Below are positions 24,496 to 36,559 of a stretch of DNA of 64,000 nt, piece after piece. The translations under genes were made by a program, and so were the position numbers. The notes below the pieces were generated by a model. The model made no database searches and had not been told where the DNA came from. It saw only the letters and a list, made by a program, of their open reading frames with translations. The first letter of the stretch is position 1. Each line of letters starts with the position of its first letter. Origin of the DNA: Poronia punctata (lineage: Eukaryota > Ascomycota > Sordariomycetes > Xylariales > Xylariaceae); the NCBI GenBank assembly GCA_022579005.1, contig MU401622.1, positions 22,825-86,824 of the forward strand. The letters are read 5' to 3'.

Positions 24496-25105
24496 GGTGA
24501 GATGAGATGAGATGAGGCGAGACGAGATGGATGAGTTGATTTCCCCCTTTTTTGCCTGTTTATGATCCTGGGGTTTTTCTTTCTATTTTTGATATGTATC
24601 GTGGTTGACAGTAGATAACGTATCGTATTAGAGAGCCATGTGTATAAGCAGATCAGACAATCTCATTACCCGCATGTTTCTCAAGTCAGTCAAAATAGTA
24701 GTAAAGTTAATGCCCGGCCATTTTAGCATCTACAATTTGACGCTTTCTTTAAATGTGTATACTCGTACTTAATTCACGTATCCTCATAACCTAGCCAACT
24801 CTAGGTACTTTCTGGGTATATAGCAGTTCTAGTAGGCCTTCTTTTTCTCAGCAGAGCAAAACGAAAACAACCAGACAAAAACATGACATAAAATAGAAAA
24901 ATCGTGATCCATAAAAACCCCCCGGGTCATGCCATTTTCCGGTCGTTTTATACAAATGATAACCGTATATCTCTTTTCCTCCCTGTCTCACCTCCGCCGT
25001 CGTAAATATTGGTTTTACGCCTTTTGTTTCCCGACCGTCTTGGCCTTTGAACGTTACCCCTTTAATCAACCAGTCCCGAACATGGCCCCGCAATTGATCA
25101 TCAGC
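24496..25105. other. convergent 3' flanks
   Basis: This is the 3' flanks of two converging genes. A purine-rich GATGA/GAGAC repeat follows the stop at 24496-24532. No gene was seen. Confidence 0.5.
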
Positions 25106-25753
25106 TCATAGATACTTCTTCGGTAGCGTCTTCTTGCGCTCGTAAAATATGTAGCCGGCCACCAATATGAACTGGCTGCCGATGATGACAAATATGAGCT
25201 TTCCGTGGCCCGGCGCGGCTGTAACCCCGTGGGAGGCCACGTGCTGGAGCATGGAACCATGGTTGGCGCTCATGGCCTTCTTCATCATGTTCTCCGATTG
25301 GCTGAGCCTGTTGTTGATGTCGTTCTTGGCAGCCTGGAGGTCGCGTTGTAACTTGGTGACCTCATTGGTGACAGACTCAAGCTTGTCCAGCTTCGACATG
25401 GCCTGCTTGAGCTCGTCTATCAGTTGTGACGTCTCCTCGTGTCGCTTGTCGGCCTGCTTGCCCAAGTTGGCGGCCTGTCGGAAGATGGTGGATAGATGGT
25501 GGTTCACGCTTTGGAGGCGGTTGTGAAGATCGGCAAACTGTGCTCTGGAGCTGGTGTACGTATCGGGCGAGGCATCGGGCACATCGTCTTCTTCGAACTC
25601 GGTCTCTATCGGGGCGGCGTTCTGGTTCCGGTTCTGGTTCTGGTTCTGGTTCTGCTGGCTACGCCCATAGCTCGTCTGGGCCCTGGCTTGATTTTGCTCC
25701 TGGTTCTGGTTTACATCTCGTGCCTGGTAGCGCTGCTTCTGCGGGCTCGACTC

Positions 25754-25787
<34 letters not shown>

Positions 25788-26612
25788 CCGCTAGCTTTCG
25801 TACCAAGGTCCTGCGTCATGACTGCCAACTTAAAAAGCTCGAAGGAATCGGGGTTGTCGGCCGACGCAGCAGTGATGCCGAATTGGTTTCCAGGAGGGAT
25901 GGTGATCTGGTCGCTCTCGAAACACAGACGACCGTCTATCTCAACCTTGAAAGTTTTGGCTGTTTGACGAAGCTTCAGCTGCGATGGACGGCCGAGGTTG
26001 CGGTAAGCATAGTTGCAATTGGCAAAGGCGAGACTGTCGACGCTGTGGTGTGTTCGGAAGTCGATTGTGCCGTCGTTCAAAAAGCCCCGGATCATACCAC
26101 CAGTCCCACCATGCTGGTCAATGACGAGAGCAAGACCATCGAAAGTGCCGACGCTGTAGATGCTAGAAGACCCAACATCTTGGTTACCCTGCCGTGCAAG
26201 CCAGATGTTGAGATTGCCCCCTCCCCTTTCCGGCCCGTTCACGCGGAAATCGAGGTCGGCGACCCATTCGCTATACTGGTTGGGCTGGTCGGCCCAAGCG
26301 GCGCTACGAGTGTTTCCGGGTGCGGGAGGCGTGAGTATGATTCTGTTTGAGAGAACCTCGGGTGCGTTTGGAACGCCCTGGATGGAAAAGCCCGGGACGC
26401 TTGCCTCTCCACGATCGTTTATCCTGTTTGAGAAAATGTACATGTCAGGAGAGTCTCGCCTCGGGTGTTACTATGGTAGTACGCTCAAGGTTGGATACGT
26501 ACCTTCCAGTATGGCCAAAACTCAGCTCGCTAACAAGGAATTGTCCCTGTGCAGCAACGGCGCCGAAATTAGCAAGGCCAAAGGCAAAGATGGACGATTG
26601 CGAGAACCGCAT
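25106..26612 (-). CDS. L-type lectin cargo receptor, Emp47/ERGIC-53-like
   Basis: Two exons: 26612-26503 and 26423-25106 (475 residues). The start at 26612 is chosen because it gives a signal peptide (MRFSQSSIFAFGLANFGAVAA) leading into FLVSELSFGHTGR, joined to INDRGEASVPGF. Residues about 28-245 form the leguminous-type lectin domain (WAVDLDFR-like strand, GGNLNIWL, DGLALVIDQHGG). A Gln/Asn-rich linker follows (CAA repeat at 25755-25790), then a coiled coil (about 330-415), one membrane segment near the C terminus (LIFVIIGSQFILVAGYIF) and a cytosolic tail ending KKYL. KKxx at the C terminus is the COPI retrieval signal, so the protein should cycle between ER and Golgi carrying glycoproteins. 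Its divergent neighbour ALG8 builds the N-glycans that such lectins recognise, but a link is only suggested by proximity. Confidence 0.9.
25755..25791. repeat. CAA/TTG microsatellite in coding sequence
   Basis: A pure trinucleotide run encodes poly-Gln in the linker of the Emp47-like protein. A second degenerate tract encoding NQNQNQ lies at 25620-25660. Confidence 0.9.
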
Positions 26613-28030
26613 CTTGTGTCGCCAGGTCTTGACCCTTTTGTCTCGAGGGCACTTCTATCAAAAGAGGCCGGAGGCACCAAGGTTGCGAAGAGACAGCAGG
26701 CAATACAAAGTACAAGCAAGTATCTAGGTTAGGTTGTGTAGGTACGACTTGGGAAGAAGATGGGTATGACCAACGCAGGGTCGGACGTCGCGGGTCGGAA
26801 AGGGGAAGCTTTTATTGAATCATATATTCCTTTTTTAACCTTGCTTCAACGGATGGTCCCTTACTGGATTGCATTTGCCAGCCTGTTCCAACTTTGAGCC
26901 TGTTTTAAGTTTGGGTGAGGTTTGGAGAGCTGAGAGGACACTTTGCAGCAATGGATAAAGCAGGTCAAAAGTGTGGAGTTTGTGGATTCTGCTAGACCAA
27001 CTACAGTATGCGGCCCTGAAGCTCTAGACAAGAATTTCCCCATTAGGAACCACTAGGCTAGATCGGTTTCTGTCCCGTCACTTCTAAATGCATTGAATTT
27101 ATTGGTTCCTGCCCCTTGCCTAGCACACTTTTGCAAGTACCTACTCGTACCTACAGGTGCCAAATCCATATTTACTCGTAAAGAGATACATAGTGTAACC
27201 CTGTAGGCAATTACTATGTTGAAGTATGACTTGTGGCGTAGAGTACATACTTATAGCTGTGTTCTACACCAAATGCACAAATATATCAGGTAGCCAGGCA
27301 CTCAGGGTGGTGCTGATGTCAGTTGATCTGATTGCTGGATCATAAAGACATTGACCTAAAAAGGAAACCTGGAGAAAGTACAGTTGGTCGTGGTCAGGAT
27401 TAAACCAACAACTCCGGGTGCCAGATGAGTTAACGATTACACCAGACGCCCTTTTAAGTGTGGTAAAAATGAATAATAATATATAACTAACGCACAGAGG
27501 TCCAAAATGTAGGTACAGTGCAGTCTGTTGCTTTGTACCCAAGATTGGGCAGGCAGGCAGGTAGGTACTCTGCGTACAGAATTTGGAGAGATCTGTTACC
27601 TTTTCACCTTTGTTCGGTAGATCGGTAGCGCTTTCTTTTGGGGAATGGGGGGAAGGGCAGCTGAAACATCGGGACACGTTGTTAGCGTGCCGTTTCAACA
27701 AGAACCCCACATCACACCTAACAAGTTACAACAACAGGGGGGTGCATTATCTTATCGAAATTCCCTGGCGTGTCTGGTCTGGGGGCTCTGTTGGTGGGCT
27801 GCAGACAATTGGCCAATCTCTCTCCGTTGACACTTCTGTGACATTGTGCTGTGGGCATTGTCACCGCCCATAACCAAATCAGCCTCCCTATTGCCTACAA
27901 GACTGTATGTATCTAGTCTAGGTGGTCTGTACTAGCAAACTCCTTGCATAACTTCAGTTTTGTTGCTTTTGTCTTGTTCGGCTTTCTGCAAACCTTGACT
28001 AGCGATGAAATCACCGGTGCAGTCAATGCG
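26613..28030. other. divergent promoter region of the Emp47-like and ALG8 genes
   Basis: About 1.4 kb between two head-to-head genes. It holds a tRNA-like relic (27385-27451) and a short upstream open frame just before ALG8 (28005-28034). No other coding signal was seen. Confidence 0.55.
27385..27451 (-). pseudogene. tRNA-like relic with pol III A and B box matches
   Basis: On the minus strand TGGTGTAATCG (27444-27434) fits the internal A box consensus of tRNA genes. GGTTTAATCC (27406-27397) is the B box with one base missing. The 7 bases before the A box (GGGCGTC) find no pairing partner after the B box, and the T stem does not close. It is therefore a decayed tRNA or tRNA-derived element, not a working tRNA. 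Confidence 0.35.
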
Positions 28031-28034
28031 ATGA
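28005..28034 (+). promoter_or_regulatory. upstream open reading frame overlapping the ALG8 start
   Basis: ATG at 28005 opens a 9-codon frame that ends TGA at 28032-28034. It overlaps the ALG8 start codon (28031) in the arrangement ATGA. If it lies in the mRNA, ALG8 translation would need leaky scanning or termination-reinitiation. Confidence 0.4.
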
Positions 28035-29838
28035 GCGAGATATATCCCACCATTGCGCAATGCGCTGTTGTTGCGACCGCCTTCAAGATCCTCCTCTTTC
28101 CGGCTTAGTACGTGTGTGCTGTATTCAATTCTGTATTTTGCGCCCACATCTTTGAGGTTTGCGACATCGCCGACCCCTTGGTGGTTTGTGCACTTGGTGT
28201 CTTCGAAGCTAGACCAGTCCTTTCAAATGGATTAGTCCTGAGGCTAACCTCTGGCTACCGCCTGTGCTACAGTAAATCAACCGATTTTGAAGTCCACCGG
28301 AATTGGTTGGCCATTACCAATAGCCTCTCTCCCTGGGAGTGGTATTACGAGAAGACATCAGAATGGACCCTCGACTACCCTCCCTTCTTTGCCTACTTCG
28401 AATGGCTTCTTTCGCAACCGGCCAAATTGGCTGACCCAGCCATGCTCCGTATATACAATTTGGAGTACGACAGCTGGAGAACCGTCTTCTTCCAGAGATC
28501 AACCGTCATCGTATCCGAGCTCATCCTGGTCTACGCTCTGCTACGGTATGGCATCCCGCTTCCGCTATACTCGTACCCATTCTTCACGCGTCTTCTCTTG
28601 GACATGCCGGTTGACTCCATTTACGCCACAGATTCGTCGAGTCCCACGTGATAGGCAAGAGGGAAGCACATGCGGCTGCTATCTCGGTCCTACTTTCCCC
28701 GGGTCTTCTCATCATCGACCACATCCACTTCCAATACAATGGTGCCATGTACGGTGTCTTGCTGCTCTCCCTGGTCCTGGCACGCCAGAAGACCACGGTT
28801 CTCTACAGCGGGCTGCTTTTTGCCGCTCTTTTGTGCATGAAACATATATACCTGTATCTCGCCCCCGCCTACTTCGTCTTCCTTTTGAGGACCTACTGCC
28901 TCTCGCCCAAGTCCATATTCCGGATTCAACTAGGTAACTGCTTCAAACTTGGCCTAGGCATTATAGGTGTTTTCGCCGCTGCCTTTGGCCCCTTTGCCCT
29001 GAAGGGTCAGATCCCTCAAATCCTGAGTCGACTGTTCCCCTTTTCACGGGGTCTCTGCCATGCATACTGGGCACCTAATGTGTGGGCGCTGTATTCCCTC
29101 GCGGATCGGCTCCTTATCTTTCGTAAGTTAGGTCTTCTGCATATCCACTGATGGCACGTAGCTTACAGCCGGCAAGTGGCCCCCCGCATAGGTTTACCAG
29201 TCAAAGCCGAGGCTATCAATAGCGTGACAAGAGGCCTCGTCGGGGATACCGCCTTTGCCGTACTTCCCGACGTTACGCCTAGGCTCTGTTTTGCCTTGAC
29301 GGTTCTGTTCCAATTTATACCGCTTGTGAGACTTTTTGCCCGTCCCAGTTGGGATGCCTTTGTTGGGGCCGTCACGCTCTGCGGCTACGCTTCATTCTTG
29401 TTCGGTTGGCATGTACACGAGAAGGCCATCCTTCTCGTCCTCATCCCCTTCAGTCTCATCGCCCTCAAGGACCGACGCCACCTCAGTGCATTCCGGCCAC
29501 TGGTGGTATCAGGTCACGTATCTTTGTTCCCGCTGCTCTTCACGCCGGCCGAGTTCCCCATCAAGACTGTATACACAGTCTTCTGGCTTATCGCCTTCAT
29601 GGTAGTGTTTGATCGCCTGGCACCCGCGTCTAGACGGCCACGCTTCTTCCTCTTTGACAGGCTCACCATCCCATATATTGCGGTTAGTATCCCGTTGATA
29701 CTGTACTGCTCTCTACTACACCAGGCCGTATTTGGTAGTATGTACGAATTCCTTCCACTCATGTTGATGAGTTCGTATTCGGCGGTAGGAGTGGTTGTAA
29801 GCTGGGTGGGGTACATGTTTGTGTATTTCACATCATAA
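28031..29838 (+). CDS. alg8: dolichyl-P-Glc:Glc1Man9GlcNAc2-PP-dolichol glucosyltransferase ALG8
   Basis: Four exons: 28031-28107, 28273-28545, 28632-29122 and 29177-29838 (500 residues). Joins restore family motifs: [40 protein letters not shown] and [18 protein letters not shown]. The acceptor of the last intron is CAAG. The ALG6/ALG8 (GT57) signature is present as [17 protein letters not shown] and, later, DHIHFQYNG. The protein has many hydrophobic membrane segments, as expected of an ER multispanning enzyme. ALG8 adds the second glucose to the lipid-linked N-glycan precursor in the ER lumen. ALG8 is chosen over ALG6 from the N-terminal [24 protein letters not shown] block. A short upstream frame overlaps its start. 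Confidence 0.92.
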
Positions 29839-32800
29839 CAGATCATCTATCAATTGATCTGAGGAATACGCCACGGACAAAGCACATTGTTTAGAATATA
29901 AGCAGAGATGAAAGCGAAAATGGGAGCGTTTTTTTAATAGATTTCATCTGGCCCAGCTGGTTGTGGTTTTTTCATGTTAAAGGGATGTATCATAATTCCA
30001 CCAAGTTGAAACAAGTCGGTAACTGCTAACAGAGAACAGGCATGTGGACCAATCAAAATGCGTTATCATCCCACCGCCTTCCTATTACAGTAGATGTCTC
30101 ACCCCTCCATATCCCATCTTGACTACACCCCGCAATTATCATTCCTTGAACACACTGGGTTTTAGAGGGCCTGCTTTAAAACCTACCTGGTAGCCTGTAG
30201 GTAGTCTGAAATTTGGTCATTACCTCTTCTTGTCTACCTACATACGGACGTCGTCGAGGATAGAGTGCCTACTAAAATACATGATATCTCATACAAAGGC
30301 TCCAGATCAAGTCAAGAGAATTTAATGCCATAAATCTTGGCTGTGTAACACTGGTAATAATGCGCATGCCTTACATGTACGTGTAGTAGGTAGACTAGCC
30401 TGTTTACTTATCAGGCTCCTACACGCAACTCCTTTAAGATTGCTAGCAACAGGACGCAAAGGGGAAGCCGTAAATCCCTTTATAAGATGTTTTTACATAT
30501 CGATAAACCTACTATTGGACAGCTCGAGTTGTGCAAGATAGAAGAGAGCCGCTGGTCTATAGCAGGCTTGACAGATTAGGGATTTCTTCCACTTATCATT
30601 TCCACACTTACCAATGATTTAGAACAAGTCAAGACGGGGATTCTGCATTCACTTATGTTCGATGGACTAGGTAGATAGATACTGGTATCTGGCTCTTAGC
30701 GGAGTTGGAGTTTGAGCCATCAGTGTTTGTAACAGCACCACTGAATTGCACTTCACCAGGAAAGCAGTAGTTACAGCAATTATCAGCCCAGGCACCAAAA
30801 TGCTTCGGTGCTATAATCAAGTAACTGTCTGTGGCTTTGTGAGCCGGGGATATGGGTCTTCTCAGGCCGGGGTTACGATTTGGTGCTATCACGCAAGCTC
30901 ATCGCGTTAACACACGAATCTATTTCCAAAGACACTATCTAGAACGTGTGTGTTTAGAGGCATTCCCGGCGATCCCTCATCGATCCCGAAGGCCCAGGGA
31001 TGGTTAAAGCCCCTAACCTAGGCAATATTTGTAACACCATGATTAAGTAGGCGTATAGGCAGATATATCATTGTTACAGGGTGAAATAGAAGCCCATTAT
31101 GATAGATACGAGACTAATACCAATCCATTGGGTATCGTTGTATTCTGGTTCCAACAACACGATTTCGCTGTCTGCTGTACTATTGTGGGCATTCCATGAG
31201 ATAGCCAAGCAAGCTTCCTGAATGTGCAGCCGTATCTACCACGAGAAAGGTGAGTAAAATGCAGCTTGCTAGTTGACCTAAATGAAACCAGATATGCTAG
31301 GCAGAATGTGGTTGGTGGTGGCCGGAAAGAAATTTTAGAGCCCTACGTGTACACGTACAGTGGTTGGCTGGGTCCTCTCTATACGAGTCCACGTACCTAG
31401 TCTTACCCGTGGTTCATTTGATTACCTAAGTACATAAAGTAGGTACCGATAGCATCATGGCCCGATCGACTGACGGAACTACAAAGCGTCAAATATATAA
31501 AACAACCCATACAGCTAGAAACATATTTCAAGATTCAATTGCACGCGTGGAAATGGAGCTGTTGCTGTTTTGCCTTGGGCCCCTTGATTTGCCGCTAAAA
31601 CGACTTACACGTGAAGAGGTTAGATTAAGATTAGAGACAAGAATAAAGCATGCACATGATATTTTGATGACCGAAAAACGAAAATTCGCAAAAGAAGAAG
31701 CAATCTCCTACTTTATTCCAGATGAGATCAAGTGCTGCAAAGGTCGATCCCATATCGCGGTGGAACATGCGGTGGGCGACGTCTGTTGATGTCGAGGCGG
31801 CTCTAGCTCGAAGACCTAGGACCGAAGCAAAGACTTAAGGGTGTTGTTAAAAGGGTGATAAACGTCCTAAAAAGTTGCAGACTAACAAGTCCAGGTGCTC
31901 TATCTGTTGCCCTTGATCTGGCGATCAGAATGAGTATAAGAATGTGTATCCGAGGCGCGATACCGGCCGGGTAGAGGTAGAGAATCAAGATGATGGGGTA
32001 GGTAGGGCAGCCGGTGGTGGCAGTTGTTCAGTCTTGTCGCGCGGGTGCAGGTGGATAGACTTGGACCCATGCTAAATCGAAATAAGCGATTCGCCCCACA
32101 TTCGGAAGTTGAAGCTGGCCAGTCACCAGCCAGAGCGGCGCCGTCATCCCCGGCCCTGGCTTCTTTTCATGTGGGTCCTGCAACAAGGTTAGTCAAGGTT
32201 CCCGCAACTTGACTATTTACATAGTGTAGTGACCTGAACACCCTGAGCTGTTGTTTCCCTTCTTTCCACACGTACGGGCAAAGTACCTACATGCCCTACC
32301 TGGCCTACCTGGCCTACATGTACTACTTACCGCATAAACCCACCTTAGCTTGAGTACGGGTGGTCTTGGGTAGGGTGTCAAGAGTGTGTACTCGGTAGGT
32401 ATTCTTTCCATCTTTAATTAGTCCACTTCTCTTGCTCCTACCTACCTTTACCTACTTTCTGCTCTGCTCCTCCTCAGGGACTCCTCTCTTAAAATTCCAC
32501 CTTCCACCTTTTCCTCCTCCTTTCCTTAGACCGACCTGTGTTTGTTCACCCTCCCGCGTCTCGTCCCCCTCTGGGCTCACCGCGCACTTTCAACCACGAC
32601 TGCAACCGCCACAACATAATCCGAGCTTAATTATAAACTTGCATATACTACTAGTCCCACATCGAATGCTTAGAAGATCCATGTCTTCAACGCGTCCACC
32701 TAGGCTGACCGCGTCTCGGGTATAAAATTTGTAACTCTACATCTGTACGTAGCCTGTAGACGGACCTGCCCTTTGACCGACGAACAACGCGCCGACTGGT

Positions 32801-33085
32801 TATACCGCAATTGGGCCGCTCTGCAATCTTTTCCCATTTCCCTCTTTCGTTCGCCTATCTCGAACATTTACTATCACACTTCTATCCACACCACGCTCGG
32901 TCCTTCAGACACTATACAGGAAACATCTATCTCTCCCCGTCAGCTCGACCACTCGGGGCTCAAATAGTTCCTACAAGGGTTAGCTGAAAGTGACTAACTA
33001 ATCTTCAGCCCTCCCCGGCCCCAGGTTCTTTGCCTTCCCAGGAGCAATACAGTTTTGCGCCTATAGAGAGATTGCTATCGCCGAC
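29839..33085. other. intergenic with one doubtful small frame; promoter of the Itc1-like gene
   Basis: About 3.2 kb. It holds a 110-codon frame (31457-31789) of uncertain status. There is a pyrimidine-rich stretch at about 32420-32560, and a CTAAC...CTTCAG signal near 32995-33008 that may end a 5' UTR intron of the Itc1-like gene. Nothing else is recognised. Confidence 0.5.
31457..31789 (+). CDS. hypothetical small protein (doubtful)
   Basis: A 110-codon frame. The middle is charged and helix-like (LTREEVRLRLETRIKHAHDIL, KRKFAKEEAI), which is more protein-like than the other short frames nearby. No family is recognised and no signal peptide or membrane segment is seen. It stands alone in an intergenic region with no clear intron signals. 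It could be a small gene, a gene remnant or a chance frame. Confidence 0.25.
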   Translation: MARSTDGTTKRQIYKTTHTARNIFQDSIARVEMELLLFCLGPLDLPLKRLTREEVRLRLETRIKHAHDILMTEKRKFAKEEAISYFIPDEIKCCKGRSHIAVEHAVGDVC

Positions 33086-36000
33086 ATGGTAAGCGGCTCA
33101 TCCTTGACAGGGAATCGGGTATGTTGAAAGCGCAATGGCTGACTTTAATAGGTGCTGTTCAAGCGCAAACCAGTGCAGTTTCTGCAGCTACCCCAGATAG
33201 ACGATGAATCCTTAGAGGTAACGTCCACCTTGCGTAGCTATCCGGCCAACTTCCTGGATCCTAACTCTCTACCTTAGGTTTGGCATATTCCTCAGACGGG
33301 CGAGGTGTTCTCCAGTTACGATGCCTACTTGGCCAGGTAGGTTTGTAAACACTCTGCGCTTGTGATGATCGTATTCTAAGAATTCTCTACCTGTTTCCAG
33401 GATCGACTTCTATAACCAGGTTCGTGCCCTTTTTTGCAGAGCCACCGCTTCCGTTCACCTCCAGCAGACTGCCCTTTTCGATAAATCCTTTATTAACGTC
33501 TCCTCCAGCCGCGATTCATCTGTCAGATAACCGGGCATTCTGGTCTGACATTTTTCGAGGCTCTCAAAAGCGAGGTATGTACGATGGCGAGACTGACTGG
33601 CTGACTGTAAAAACCCCGGACCCAGCCGGTTTCTAATTATGTTTTCTTAGCTCGCCGGCGCGCAAGAGGTCGAACAATCATTTCCAGAAGCCCTCAAGGG
33701 CCCAATCCTCCGCAGGGTACAATTCCAAACCATATCGCGAATCGATACGTTGGTCGATACGATTTACGACGAATTCAAATCCGAGTACTACCCCGGAGAA
33801 GCTGTGACGATACAACTCGCGACAGGGGAGCGCCTGACGGGTGTTGTGCGGGACAAAGCCCGGCTGTCTTGCAAGGTGTTGCCAGACGGGACCATGACGC
33901 AGCCCAACACGCGCTACTTCACCAGTATCGACGGCCGGCCGAACGAGGAAGCCGTGGTTGACGGTGAACACATATACCGTGATAGGAAGATCTTCACCAA
34001 ATCTGTACTGCGATCATTTATCAAGAAAACTGTCACTCGGGAGTCATGGAACGGTGCGCCTTGGCTTGTCAAGCACGATGTCGCCGCGCAGTATCATATA
34101 GACACCCGGGTCCCCCCGCATCTCCGACACGATAATAAGCTACTGGAGCGCAAGCAGCAGCAGGCACAGAGGCGGTCCCTACAGCCGCAGAACGGCCTGC
34201 ACGATGTTAATGGTGCTAACGGCGTAGCTGGCCATGGCATGGCTAACGCGTTCCACAATGGCGGCCCTGCCCGACTGCCCGAACTCAAACCGGCGCCGAA
34301 GATGCCAAAGCCACACCAAGCGCAACAACTCGACCCCTCCGAGCCCTATGTAAGGGGCAGACCCAATATGTACGTCGAGCATCACCATGAACTACTACCG
34401 CCCGTTCCCGGCGACAATCCTTTCCACTTTCCCGTCCCTTTTCGACAAACGGCCGCTCCGCCAGTGGTATTTGCCCAGCCTGATCCTCCGCCGCCCCCGC
34501 CGCCTCCTAAATACCCTATTGAGGACCTACAGCTGGAGCCTCGCGACGACTACGTCCGGCCGCCGCTGAAATTTCTCTGTCATGATCCGCCCGAAGGTGT
34601 TATCGACAATGGTGGACAAAACGAAAAGATCGATATGAAATCTGTTGGGCCTCTATTGGAGACATGGGATACACTGAATGTGTACTGCGAGATATTCAAA
34701 CTGGACTCCTTTACCTTTGACGATTTCGTACAGGCCCTGGAAATCACGAGCAAGGATATACCGTGCGAGTTATTTACCGAAATCCACTGTGCAGTACTAA
34801 AGCAGATCGTGAGCTCTGAGGAAGATGGTGGCAAGCTCCAAGTAAATCTGCCCGAGCTAGACGAAGACGACGAGGAAGACGAGGAGGACAGCAGTGCGAC
34901 GCCGACGCCAGAGCCGGAACCAGAGCCGAAACCGGCCGGACGTGCCACCAGGAGCAGCCTTGCCAAGTTGGAGGCAGAACGGTTGAGGGCCGAGGCAGAA
35001 GCGGCTGAGAGGGAAAAGACGCCCGAGGTGACAGTCAAACACCGTGCCGCCGAGTTGCTCGCCGATTTCAACTGGATCGACGAGCTGCAGAAGCGCAAAT
35101 TCCAAGACGGTGGTTGGGAGATGATCATGGTCGGGCTTTTACATCAGCTTTCCAAGAATCCGCGGCAGACAGCGGTCTGCGAGGAACTGCTGGGCAAGTT
35201 GGTTCCGCCGGATGAGGAGCCCAGCCGGGAATTAGTCCGCGACCACTACTCGGCACTCGATTTCAATCTGCGGGTATCGGCCCTGCAGATCATCTGCATG
35301 CTGACGATGGACTCCAAGGCTGTGCGCGGATACATGGAGGACTGTGCTGAGACAATGACTGCCTATCGAAAGGAGAAGATAGAGCATCAGCGCAACAGGA
35401 GACAAGCGTGAGTGATATGATTCCCTGCTGATCCCCTACGAATGGATGGGTGTTGCAAAAGTAGGTTCAAAGTACGGGGCCGTATACTAACGAGCTCTGC
35501 AGGATGGAGGACTTGAAACTCCTCAACGATCAGCGGAAAATTCTTCTACCGGACAATATGCCGCCTGAACCGACGGATGATGCCGAAGCCGCCAAAGCCA
35601 ACGGCGACGCGAAGACGGGCGCAAGCGAAGAGTCGCCCGAAGAAAGGAGCGAAGTCGCGGACGAAAGCGATGAGGATGGGCAAGGCAGACGCGGACTTCG
35701 GCGTGGTGGCGGTAGGGCGGCAGAGCGACAACGAAAGCGCGAGCAAACGGAGCGGAAAAGGGAGGCAGAACTGGCAGCCAAGGTCCCGAAGCAGTCAAAG
35801 GAGTTCCTAAAGGTTCTCAAGGACATTCGGAAGAAGGAGGAAACGATCAAGAAATTAGAGGATGAGATTGCCATCCTCGATAACGACCTACGCGAAGCGG
35901 ACTGCGGAAGGACAAGGGTGCTTGGCAGGGATCGGTTCTGGAATCGCTACTACTGGTTTGAGCGGAACGGCATGCCTTACGCCGGCTTACCGGTCAGTTC

Positions 36001-36559
36001 GACGGCCCACGCTGGCTATGCCAACGGCTGTATTTGGGTCCAAGGGCCGGACGAGATGGAGCGCGAGGGCTATATCGATCTCCCCTCTCCGCTGCAGGAC
36101 GAGTACGCGGCCAAGTTCAAGATGACGGTGCCCCAGCGAAAGAAGATGGAAGAAGGGCGGACGAGCCTGTTTAACGCCTGGCAGTGGGGCTTTTACTCGG
36201 AACCCGACCAGCTTGATTCCCTCTTGAACTGGCTAGATCCTCGGGGGTTCAATGAGGTCAAGCTGCGCAAAGAGATACTCCTGTACAAAGACAAGATGGT
36301 GACCAACATGGAGAATAGGAAGCTTTACCTGGGCGTGCCCGATGAGGCTGACGCAGAGAAGGAAGCGGAAAAGAACGAGAGCCCGAAAGATTCCAAGCGC
36401 ATGAGCACACGGGCGAAAGCTCAGGCAAGCCCAGAACCCAGCCGCTTCCGCTGTCTCGAGTGGACCAACAGCATGGCCATGGACGAGATGGGCCACCTTC
36501 ACAGCGAGCCACCACCGCCGCCCAAACCGCGAAAGGGTACCAGAAAGAGTCGCGGCTAG
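33086..36559 (+). CDS. itc1: Itc1/Acf1-like subunit of an ISWI chromatin-remodelling complex
   Basis: Seven coding exons: 33086-33088 (ATG only), 33152-33217, 33278-33336, 33401-33419, 33509-33574, 33651-35407 and 35503-36559 (1008 residues). The joined N terminus reads VLFKRKPV, VWHIPQTGEVFSSYDAYLARIDFYNQ, RFICQITGHSGLTFFEAL and EAVEQSFPEAL-like sequence. This is the WAC (WSTF/Acf1/Cbp146) DNA-binding domain. A DDT domain is near 390-450 (WDTLNVYCEIFKLDSFTFDD). An acidic run is near 475-490, and WHIM modules are near 535-575 (LLADFNWIDELQKRKF), 793-812 (GRDRFWNRYYWFERNG) and 885-910. This order is that of Itc1, the partner of the Isw2 ATPase in nucleosome spacing and repression. Basic stretches and an RKGTRKSRG end suit a nuclear protein. 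The exon joins keep frame throughout; the tiny exons carry the main uncertainty. Confidence 0.9.

Noticed and set aside
25496..26350. 284-codon open frame antisense to the Emp47-like gene
   Set aside because: Low-complexity Leu/Val runs are the antisense reading of the Gln/Asn repeats; the sense strand has lectin motifs and a spliced signal peptide.
25106..29838. A functional gene cluster of Emp47-like and ALG8
   Set aside because: Both act in the ER, but two adjacent housekeeping genes are not enough to claim a cluster; only proximity is seen.
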